NCBI RefSeq assembly: GCF_040222955.1
Contig: NZ_JAVKCA010000020.1
Location: 186,001-250,000 of the forward strand
DNA: 64,000 nucleotides
Direction of reading: 5' to 3'
Source of the DNA: Marinoscillum sp040222955
GTDB taxonomy: Bacteria; Bacteroidota; Bacteroidia; Cytophagales; Cyclobacteriaceae
The notes under the pieces were generated by a model. The model was not told where the DNA came from. It saw only the letters and a program-made list of their open reading frames with translations, and did no database searches. Shown piece after piece: positions 35,768 through 43,402 of this stretch; position 1 is the stretch's first letter, and each line of letters opens with the position of its first letter. Position numbers and translations under genes: made by a program.

Positions 35768-35915
35768 AGAATGGCTGGTACTTACAGAGAACAGAGTGGG
35801 TATCCGTTTACCTTATGTGTTGTGTCAAAATAATTCCAACAATTTAGAATAAACGGATTTAAACTTCTGCAGCTTCTGTCAAGAGTTTGCTGAGTACCAG
35901 CCCTTGATGTCAATG

Positions 35916-36365
35916 TTACTTCAGAATCTGAGCAGTATGGTCCTTGGTCTTCACTTTTTCGATCACTTCCTCGATCTTCCCTTTTTCATCGATCACAAAT
36001 GTGGTGCGAAGTGTACCCATATAGGTTCTTCCATACATTTGTTTCTCTCCCCAGGTGCCAAAGGCCTCGTGTACAGACTTGTCTTCATCCGCAATCAGGG
36101 GAAATGGAAGGTCAAACTTCTCAATGAATTTCTTATGGGATTTGGCACTGTCGCCACTTACGCCCAGTACCACATAGCCTTGCTTTTGTAGGCTGGTGTA
36201 GTTATCCCTCAGGTTGCAGGATTCTGCCGTACACCCCGGGGTGTTGTCCTTTGGGTAGAAGTAAAGCACAATTTTTTTGCCTTTAAAGTCTGAGAGACTG
36301 ATGGGATTACCATCTTGATCGATGCTGGTGAAATCTGGAGCTTGATCGCCGGCCTGTAGTTTCAT
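35916..36365 (-). CDS. bcp: Thioredoxin-dependent thiol peroxidase
   Basis: Reduces peroxides using thioredoxin. The ATG at 36365 gives 149 residues, the usual BCP length; a longer frame exists upstream but it runs into the preceding gene. Cys45 (peroxidatic) and Cys50 (resolving) lie in PKDNTPGCTAESC, as in the E. coli enzyme, and the fold opens with AGDQAPDFTSIDQDGNPISL. It starts four bases after the M23 peptidase stop, so the two are probably co-transcribed. Confidence 0.93.
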   Translation of the reverse strand: MKLQAGDQAPDFTSIDQDGNPISLSDFKGKKIVLYFYPKDNTPGCTAESCNLRDNYTSLQKQGYVVLGVSGDSAKSHKKFIEKFDLPFPLIADEDKSVHEAFGTWGEKQMYGRTYMGTLRTTFVIDEKGKIEEVIEKVKTKDHTAQILK

Positions 36366-36369
36366 GGTC

Positions 36370-38232
36370 TTAAAGGTTTCGTTGATAAATTTGTTTATTT
36401 CCAGTGTTGTCTTCCACTTCGAGTATAAACTCTCCCTTAAGCGGGATGTTTTCATCTTTTCTCTCCGCCCAGATCAGATCCTTTTTAGATTCATAGTTCA
36501 TGAGCAGAAAAGAGCCATTTAAGGTAGCTCTGAAGCTTTTTATACCCGATCGTTCATCATTGATTTTGAAATAAAGTTCGCTGGAGTTGATAATGCGTGG
36601 CGTAATGACAGGCGGTATGGTGTCCTCTGCAATAGTGAAAGTGACCAGATCCCTGGTGTCAAAGGAGATCTGACCATCCTCCCAGGAGCCTCCCTGGTAG
36701 CTCAGGTTACGCCCATATACGGCGTAGACACGTGCGGTATTTTCAGGGTAACTGTATTCCGGTTTTAACCTGATGTTCACGGTGGACCGCAGCGGGGTGT
36801 CATTGTGTAGAAAGCGGAAAAGCTCCAGGCCGAGCAGTGAATCATAGTCTTTTTCAAACCTCAGATAAAGGGTATCGAAGAGGGAGTACTGTTTGAAAAA
36901 CAGGTCGGAGTGGTGGTTGAAAAAACTGATTTCTGAACCCGAGGGGATTTCCGCATAGATGCCTGTATTCAGTATTTCACCTGCATAATCAATAGAGTCA
37001 GGGAGGCCATCGTGCAGGTTCCACAGGTAGTAGGCGGCCCTTCTGTCAGTGCGGTAGGGTTCCAGAGGCCTGCGGGTATTGCCAAAAAAGAGGGAGATCT
37101 TTCCCGGAGTCCCCTGATGAATATTTTTGAAGTGAAGTTGATCACGATAGATTTCAAACTGGTTGATGTATGGATCGGGGAGGTTTACCACTTTGCGGTT
37201 GTTTACCTCGGTTTCGAAAGTGGAAATATTCCCATAACTATCCTTCAGGTAGATCTGAATCAGATGGGTGGAGTCCGAGAAGTTAAATCCCTGAGAAGAG
37301 ACACTGTAAAAATCATTGGTGTTTCCATCATCCACAAAAAGCTTGTTGTACTTTTTGCCTCCATTCCGGTAGGCTTCATAGTCCATATGCACCAGGATGT
37401 TTCGCTGCTTGCCAAATGACAAGCTTGATTTTGACTGGCTGAATATAGTGTCTCCATCTATGACCAGTGTGGTTTCCGGGATTCCGTTTCGGTTATACAC
37501 TCCGTTCAGCAGGTCGTAGGCATAAATTTCAATCCCTATTTTTCCCTGCAGACTTATGGGCACCCGGGTATGGTAGAGATTATGCGTCTTGATGGCATCA
37601 AATTCGAACCTGCCGAAGGTTTCATTGACCCGCGCCGCACCGTCCAGGGTGACGAACGCTATGTTTTTCATCTGAGGAGTAATGTTGTCCTTGATTTCGG
37701 AGAAGTTGAATTTCAAGGGGTCCAGGATTCGCTGATTGGCATCCCGGATTTCGAAATGAAGGTGGGGCCCACTGGAGGAACCGGTATTTCCTGAGTAGGC
37801 AATGACTTCACCACGTTTGAATACAAACTGATTTTTATCCGGAAATAGCTGAACCTCAAAACTTTCCGCTTTGTACTGCTCTTCGAGTAAATACCTGGCT
37901 ATACGCCCTTCAAACCGGCTGAGGTGGGCGTATACGGAGGTGGTTCCATTGGGATGGGTCATGTACAGGCAGTAGCCATAGCCCCCTGTGTTTACCCTTA
38001 CCCGGCTGATATAACCATCGGCGGTGGCGTGGACTGGTAGTCCGGACTGGCCACCGGTTTTAATGTCTAACCCCGCATGGAAGTGACTCGAGCGAAGCTC
38101 ACCCATGGTGCCAGCCAGGTAGTTTTGCTGACCGGGATTGATGGGGAAAAGGTAATAATTGTCAGAAGTGAAAGGTTGGGTGAATGCGTGAATACTTAAG
38201 AAAATGAATAAAACAGGAAATCCAAACCTCAT
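36370..38232 (-). CDS. Secreted M23 family metallopeptidase
   Basis: 620 residues with a signal peptide (FIFLSIHAFTQ). The LytM domain occupies about 40-170: the first zinc ligands are His52 and Asp56 in HFHAGLDIK, and the last in SGPHLHFEI. A long beta-rich C-terminal part of about 430 residues follows without a recognised domain. Such enzymes cut peptidoglycan peptide bridges in the periplasm or act on other proteins. It has no amidase partner nearby; bcp follows at once. Confidence 0.88.
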   Translation of the reverse strand: MRFGFPVLFIFLSIHAFTQPFTSDNYYLFPINPGQQNYLAGTMGELRSSHFHAGLDIKTGGQSGLPVHATADGYISRVRVNTGGYGYCLYMTHPNGTTSVYAHLSRFEGRIARYLLEEQYKAESFEVQLFPDKNQFVFKRGEVIAYSGNTGSSSGPHLHFEIRDANQRILDPLKFNFSEIKDNITPQMKNIAFVTLDGAARVNETFGRFEFDAIKTHNLYHTRVPISLQGKIGIEIYAYDLLNGVYNRNGIPETTLVIDGDTIFSQSKSSLSFGKQRNILVHMDYEAYRNGGKKYNKLFVDDGNTNDFYSVSSQGFNFSDSTHLIQIYLKDSYGNISTFETEVNNRKVVNLPDPYINQFEIYRDQLHFKNIHQGTPGKISLFFGNTRRPLEPYRTDRRAAYYLWNLHDGLPDSIDYAGEILNTGIYAEIPSGSEISFFNHHSDLFFKQYSLFDTLYLRFEKDYDSLLGLELFRFLHNDTPLRSTVNIRLKPEYSYPENTARVYAVYGRNLSYQGGSWEDGQISFDTRDLVTFTIAEDTIPPVITPRIINSSELYFKINDERSGIKSFRATLNGSFLLMNYESKKDLIWAERKDENIPLKGEFILEVEDNTGNKQIYQRNL

Positions 38233-38390
38233 CTAAATAGCGCCTTTGAAATGTTCTTTTTTAATCTACCGCAAAACTGATGAATTCCTTGAAATGTTGT
38301 GCGCTTTTAGCAATTAATTGCTAAAGAGGACGGATTTCTTTTTTGATCTAATAAAATGTAACTTAACGGAGTAACAACTAACGTACGCCA

Positions 38391-39815
38391 ATGACAACTT
38401 TAAGAACCGCCTTCATCACTTTGCTTACTGGCATTGTGCTTTTTACTCTTGTTCACACCTCTTGTACCTCTTCAACAGGAAAGGGTATGGAGGCCCTTTT
38501 CCTCACGGATGAACTCTACACAGATCCTCCCAATTTCGGATCGTATCCGGCTACCAGGGACCAGATACAAAAAATGATTGACGATGTGGATTTGCGTAAT
38601 ATCCGGGCACATGCCTGGGATCTGTGGGGTTCCATGACTTCCCCGGGTCCGCAGGGACTGCCTGTTTGGGAGACCTGGTATTCTGGTTATGAAGTATTCA
38701 CCCTGGCCGGGAAGCAGGAGGTAAAAGCCCGTAACATCATCAGAGATTTCCAATCACCTAAACAATTTCATCACTTTGAGAATGTAACTGATGGAGTAAT
38801 CCCGCAGAACCTGCCCGAACAAATTACCTCCTTCAATCGCTATACCAAGAGTGTGGCTGATTTTATTGTTTCATCGGGATTGAATCGGGCACAGGTACTT
38901 GATTCGATCAATGATTCATTTGATCGGGCAGGAACGCCAATTTCCCTTCGTCAAATTCAAACCACACAGGATTCTATTGACACACGGGCCATTGTGCTCA
39001 AGCCGGTTTTTCAATTCATTGATGGTTTCAGGCCTACCGTCATTCCATTTTGGAATGGCATTTCTCCCAAGACTACCACAGACCTGAAGAACCCGGAACC
39101 TCATACGTGGCGACAGGGTGTGATCGTGGATCCTACCAGGACTTTGAAACCGGGAGATTCAGCCCTGATGTCGGTAAACAATGAACCAGCCAGGTGGCTG
39201 CAGGTGGTCGGTCTGGAGGATTTTTATGCCATTAAACTGACTGAAGAAGATGTGAAGGAATTTAGCGACTTTGCAGCCACGTCAGGCGACGATGTAGGCA
39301 AGGGGAATATGACTGACTCAATCAGCATCTATCAGAACGTGAAGGAGGGAAATTATGCCTTGCTGATGGCAGTGCATGTTACTTCCAAAGAGATCAACAA
39401 CTGGACATGGCAGACCTTCTGGTGGTCTCCTTACAATAATCATCCTTTCTTTGGTGCTGATAGGCCCACGTCTATTTTGGCCCCATGGGATAACTACAAT
39501 ATGCGAACGGCTTATTGGATGGTAACGCCAGCGGGAAGTGCTGAAGGTGAGCCTTTTGTGTCTTTCAATCCTTACCTGGAAACCAACCTTTTTGGGAAAG
39601 TACCGGTGAAAACCAAAACAGGGGTGCTGGACAGTATCTCCTGGACAGGTGTCAATAGTAATTGCATGACTTGTCATCGATTAGCAGCCCGTGCTCCCGG
39701 AACATTCAACACCCCAGCCTATCAACCTGATGGGTTTATTGGTATAGGTGACAGTGTGTTTGCCGGTATGACCAAGGTTGATTTTTTATGGTCAGTGGCC
39801 ATCAGACCTCAGTAG
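38391..39815 (+). CDS. Monohaem cytochrome c-type lipoprotein
   Basis: 474 residues. Lipoprotein signal with Cys25 in LVHTSCTSS. The haem-binding CxxCH motif is at Cys425, Cys428, His429 (NCMTCHR) near the C terminus. Before it lies a long tryptophan-rich domain (AHAWDLWGSM, LPVWETWYSGYEVF, NWTWQTFWWSPYNNHPFF). The protein across the terminator shares the order FAW/AHAW, VWETW/VWETY and a C-terminal CxxCH, so the two are paralogues. The role is unknown; a periplasmic redox function at the membrane is likely from the haem. Confidence 0.72.
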   Translation: MTTLRTAFITLLTGIVLFTLVHTSCTSSTGKGMEALFLTDELYTDPPNFGSYPATRDQIQKMIDDVDLRNIRAHAWDLWGSMTSPGPQGLPVWETWYSGYEVFTLAGKQEVKARNIIRDFQSPKQFHHFENVTDGVIPQNLPEQITSFNRYTKSVADFIVSSGLNRAQVLDSINDSFDRAGTPISLRQIQTTQDSIDTRAIVLKPVFQFIDGFRPTVIPFWNGISPKTTTDLKNPEPHTWRQGVIVDPTRTLKPGDSALMSVNNEPARWLQVVGLEDFYAIKLTEEDVKEFSDFAATSGDDVGKGNMTDSISIYQNVKEGNYALLMAVHVTSKEINNWTWQTFWWSPYNNHPFFGADRPTSILAPWDNYNMRTAYWMVTPAGSAEGEPFVSFNPYLETNLFGKVPVKTKTGVLDSISWTGVNSNCMTCHRLAARAPGTFNTPAYQPDGFIGIGDSVFAGMTKVDFLWSVAIRPQ

Positions 39816-39822
39816 ATTAATA

Positions 39823-39852
39823 AAGGTTTGGAAGCCTCGGCTTCCAAACCTT
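39823..39852. terminator. Bidirectional terminator between the cytochrome genes
   Basis: AAGGTTTGGAAGCC (39823-39836) and GGCTTCCAAACCTT (39839-39852) form a perfect stem of up to 14 bp with a tight loop. It lies between the two convergent stops and serves both. Confidence 0.85.
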
Positions 39853-39867
39853 AACTTGTTTTGGTGA

Positions 39868-41283
39868 CTATTGAATACCCAGAATATAGGCTTTGACCTT
39901 TGGACTTGGTTCGGTGGGAATCAAATCGATTACATCAGGATCTTTTACAGGCTTACCAGCAAAGTCAAGAAGGAAGCTAAAGTCTGTACCCTTTAGCTGA
40001 GTGGCGCCATGACAACCCATGCATCCACCCATGTTGTAGAAGGTTTTATTATACAGGGTGTTCTTCCCACCGTCAAAGGGTTTGCCAATAGAGCTTCCAT
40101 GGAAATTGGCCAGTGTGGAATCTGATTCGATGACAAAGTTGGCCATGTAGTAATTGGGATCTTCTTCTATGGAATTGACCGGGCGTGACTGTACACCAAT
40201 GAGTCGGTAGTACTGCCAGATGCTTTCCATATTGATCTTTTTCAGTAAGGCATGCACATTGTTATTCACTGTGTCGATCACCGGCGGAACACCATGCAGC
40301 CTTTCGACGGTTTGTGGAGCACCTGTAGGTTGGGCGCTCCCATTGAGTAAGATGAATTCCATGTTGGCCTTTGTGACATCCACCTGCTCCCATGAGGCGA
40401 AGATAAAGGTTGGATAATTTTCCGTTTTATGGATGATGTGTATCCCTATCAGACCAAAGACACCGTTTTTGTAATAGATTTCTCCGTTAGCTCCTTTTTC
40501 ATAGTAGATCACTGAGTCTTTGTAAAAACGGGAGTGGTCATCCTGATCGGTGAGCATGCGCCAGGCGGTCTTCACTTCTATGCTACCTTCATTCTCGGCG
40601 CCACCGCATGGAAGGCAAATTACTCCCGCCTCCTGAGGGCAATCGCAGTTGGTGGGGCATTCCGGGCAGTAGGCACTCAGATTGCTAATGTTGTTTTGGG
40701 TTCTGGCAGCAGCTTCGGCAAGGGAGGTACTGTCACCATAGTATTGCTGAATGTAGTCATACTCATAGCGGTTTACCTTGGCCTGATAGAGCACCATCTG
40801 ACTGGTGTCATAGGCGTACAGGTTACATGAACCAATCTCGTTTGACTCATCGAGGTTATTGAAAAGGTCAAAGCGGGCATTGGTACCTGGAAGTGGTGCG
40901 GGCTGATTGCCGAAGCTATAATGCGGTGGATTGTCAAAAGGCTGAATTTGACCATAATATGGACGGAGTTCAGATCGGTGGGCGTAGGTTTCCCAGACGA
41001 GCAAATCCGGGTATGCGCCTGATTGCCCGAAGTTCCAGGTGGTGTCTGGCTGGCCCCGACGTTGGGAACTATTGAAGGATGATTTCCAGTTGAGCGCAAC
41101 AAGCTCTTCCCAGGCAAATTTCGCCAATGACTCGGGAGAGGCATCGGATGGCAGATCTTTAGGCACGGTGTAGCTTACATTAATGTAAGGCGGCAATGCT
41201 TCCTCTGCTGCAGGTTTCGACCCATTGCAGGCATAAAAGAGGGTAAGTACAAGTAGGGTAAGGTAGGTGAGTGATTTTTTCAT
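39868..41283 (-). CDS. Monohaem cytochrome c-type lipoprotein with a cysteine-rich insert
   Basis: 471 residues. Lipobox Cys19 (LTLFYACN). The haem motif is Cys421-Met-Gly-Cys424-His425. The N-terminal half shares FAWEELVALNW and LLVWETYAHRSEL with the convergent paralogue. It also has an insert with six cysteines at 206, 209, 213, 215, 223 and 226 (CPECPTNCDC, then CLPC), absent from the paralogue, which could bind a metal or form disulfides. It may take part with the convergent protein in one redox module; the substrate is unknown. Confidence 0.72.
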   Translation of the reverse strand: MKKSLTYLTLLVLTLFYACNGSKPAAEEALPPYINVSYTVPKDLPSDASPESLAKFAWEELVALNWKSSFNSSQRRGQPDTTWNFGQSGAYPDLLVWETYAHRSELRPYYGQIQPFDNPPHYSFGNQPAPLPGTNARFDLFNNLDESNEIGSCNLYAYDTSQMVLYQAKVNRYEYDYIQQYYGDSTSLAEAAARTQNNISNLSAYCPECPTNCDCPQEAGVICLPCGGAENEGSIEVKTAWRMLTDQDDHSRFYKDSVIYYEKGANGEIYYKNGVFGLIGIHIIHKTENYPTFIFASWEQVDVTKANMEFILLNGSAQPTGAPQTVERLHGVPPVIDTVNNNVHALLKKINMESIWQYYRLIGVQSRPVNSIEEDPNYYMANFVIESDSTLANFHGSSIGKPFDGGKNTLYNKTFYNMGGCMGCHGATQLKGTDFSFLLDFAGKPVKDPDVIDLIPTEPSPKVKAYILGIQ

Positions 41284-41355
41284 AGTAAGCAGTTAGTTTA
41301 GTGTTAACTGTTTTAAGCTATGAATAAATATTTTTAGAAACAACTGAAAAGTGAC

Positions 41356-41964
41356 CTACCTCACTTCAAAATCGAACATCTGCCTGCCCGCAAGCTTGCC
41401 TATCAGTCGGTCGCCTATTTTCACTGGACCTACACCTTTCGGGGTTCCGGTGAACAAAATGTCGCCCTTTTTCAAAGTGAAATACTTTGAGACATAGGCT
41501 ATGAGCTCATCCACTGGCCAAAGCATCAGGGAGGTATTGGCATCCTGCACCACCTGCCCGTTGAGCTCCAGCTGAAAATGGGTGTTGGTGAGGTCGAAGC
41601 CTTCTTTAGAAATAAATGGCGAAGTGGGAGCTGATCCATTGAACCCTTTGGCCATTTCCCAGGGTAGTCCCTTTTCCTTGGCTTTAGCCTGAAGGTCCCG
41701 GGCCGTAAAGTCTATACCCAGACCTATCTGATCGTAGTATTTGTGTGCAAACCGGGGTTCTACGGATTTGCCTTCCTTGTTGATTCTGATCAGCAGTTCA
41801 CACTCATAGTGAATGTCTTTGGAGAAATCCGGGTAATAGAAAGCATCATTGTTTCTGAGAATGGCCGTATCCGGCTTCATGAAAATGACCGGTGTCTCAG
41901 GTCTTTCGTTGCCCAGTTCGGTGATGTGGTCGGCATAATTGCGACCGATGCAGATGATTTTCAT
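41356..41964 (-). CDS. Fumarylacetoacetate hydrolase family protein
   Basis: 202 residues, the short single-domain form of the family (FAHD1-like). It shows IGRNYADHITELGN, PVIFMKPDTAI, the metal-binding acidic residues in HYECELLIRI and GIDFTARDLQ, and the ILFTGTPKGVGPV loop. Such proteins act as acylpyruvate hydrolases or oxaloacetate decarboxylases; the exact substrate cannot be told. It starts two bases after the mtaB stop and is probably co-transcribed. Confidence 0.88.
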   Translation of the reverse strand: MKIICIGRNYADHITELGNERPETPVIFMKPDTAILRNNDAFYYPDFSKDIHYECELLIRINKEGKSVEPRFAHKYYDQIGLGIDFTARDLQAKAKEKGLPWEMAKGFNGSAPTSPFISKEGFDLTNTHFQLELNGQVVQDANTSLMLWPVDELIAYVSKYFTLKKGDILFTGTPKGVGPVKIGDRLIGKLAGRQMFDFEVR

Positions 41965-41966
41965 AA

Positions 41967-43283
41967 TTAGTGAGCGAGAATTTCTTCAACTTCTTCTACC
42001 TCCATGAGTCCGCTGGCGTCTACCCGGGCCATTTTTACCACTTTCATTTCGTTGATCAGTACCGGGTCGTATTTGGCTTTGATCCGGATGTAGTTTTCGG
42101 TAAACCCGTGCATATGTCCATCTTCCACATCATCCTCAAAAAGGACCGTCTGCATCTGATCGATGTGCTGTTCGTAGAAGTATCTTTTCTTTTTCTCCGA
42201 AAGAGCCCTGAGCATTTTGGATCTTTTCTGTCTCTCTTTCAGAGACACCACTCCGTTCATCTCCAGTGCCTGGGTGTTGGCCCGCTCGGAGTAGGTGAAC
42301 ACATGCAGGTAGGATACGTCCAATTCATTCAAAAACTGATACGTTTCCAGAAAGTCTTCCTCTGTTTCGCCGGGAAACCCGGTGATCACATCCACCCCGA
42401 TCCCGCAGTGTGGCATCAGCGACTTGATGGTGTGCACCCGCTCCCTGTACAGGTCGCTCAGGTAGCGGCGGTTCATTCTTTGGAGTATTTTATCACTGCC
42501 AGATTGCAGCGGCACATGAAAGTGCGGTACAAATCTTTTGGATTGGCTCACAAACGTGATGACTTCATTGGACAGGAGGTTGGGTTCAATGGATGAGATC
42601 CTGAATCGCTCTATGCCTTCCACTTCGTCAAGCGCTTTGATCAGGTCGATGAATTTCTCCTTGCGTTTTCCATCCTGAATGCCAAAATCACCAATGTTCA
42701 CTCCGGTAAGTACTACTTCTTTCACCTCAGAAGCGGCTATTTCTTTGGCCTGCTCCACGATCTCCGCAATGCTCGCACTTCTGCTTTTGCCCCGGGCAAG
42801 GGGAATAGTGCAAAACGCGCAACCATAGTTGCAGCCGTCCTGCACCTTCAGAAAAGTACGTGTGCGGTCTCCGTAGGAGTAGGAGGCATTGTATCTTTTG
42901 GCTTCCTGGATTTCTGAGGCATAGACCTGGGGCTCATTGGTTGCAATGAACTCATCCAGGTATTCGAATAGCCTGAATTTCTCTGCGGCACCCAGCACAG
43001 CGTCCACACCTTTAATCTCGCTGATTTCCTTAGGCTTCAGCTGTGCGTAACAGCCTATGATGGTCACAAAACTTTTAGGGGAGATTTTCTTGGCCTCACG
43101 AACAATCTTCTTACACTTCTTGTCGGCATTCTCGGTCACCGAGCAGGTGTTGATAATGAAAATATCCGGTTGGTCTGTGAAATCCACTTTCTTAAATCCC
43201 CGATCCTCAAACATTCTCGAAATGGTGGAGGTCTCAGAAAAATTCAGCTTACATCCCAGTGTATAAAAGGCTACTCGCTTCAT
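41967..43283 (-). CDS. mtaB: tRNA t6A37 methylthiotransferase
   Basis: Adds a methylthio group to N6-threonylcarbamoyladenosine at position 37 of tRNA. 438 residues with the family order: N-terminal iron-sulfur domain (FYTLGCKLNFSET, INTCSVTENADKK, IIGCYAQ), radical SAM core with CNYGCAFCTIP, and GIGVDVITGFPGETEEDF, with a short TRAM-like end. The LGCKLN opening separates MtaB from MiaB and RimO. A -7 promoter element stands seven bases before the ATG. Confidence 0.93.
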   Translation of the reverse strand: MKRVAFYTLGCKLNFSETSTISRMFEDRGFKKVDFTDQPDIFIINTCSVTENADKKCKKIVREAKKISPKSFVTIIGCYAQLKPKEISEIKGVDAVLGAAEKFRLFEYLDEFIATNEPQVYASEIQEAKRYNASYSYGDRTRTFLKVQDGCNYGCAFCTIPLARGKSRSASIAEIVEQAKEIAASEVKEVVLTGVNIGDFGIQDGKRKEKFIDLIKALDEVEGIERFRISSIEPNLLSNEVITFVSQSKRFVPHFHVPLQSGSDKILQRMNRRYLSDLYRERVHTIKSLMPHCGIGVDVITGFPGETEEDFLETYQFLNELDVSYLHVFTYSERANTQALEMNGVVSLKERQKRSKMLRALSEKKKRYFYEQHIDQMQTVLFEDDVEDGHMHGFTENYIRIKAKYDPVLINEMKVVKMARVDASGLMEVEEVEEILAH

Positions 43284-43290
43284 AGAGGCG

Positions 43291-43298
43291 CAAAGGTA
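43291..43298 (-). promoter_or_regulatory. -7 element of mtaB
   Basis: Minus-strand TACCTTTG, an exact match to TAnnTTTG, seven bases before the mtaB ATG at 43283. The 5' leader would be a few bases at most. No -33 TTG at the usual distance. Confidence 0.45.
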
Positions 43299-43402
43299 AT
43301 AAAATCCCGCTTTCAGTTCGCTGGTAAGGGATGAAGGAGCAGGGAAGTTCGCTCAATAGGGATTTTCGCGAAACGCACTTTGGTTTTTAAACTCCCTGAC
43401 CT

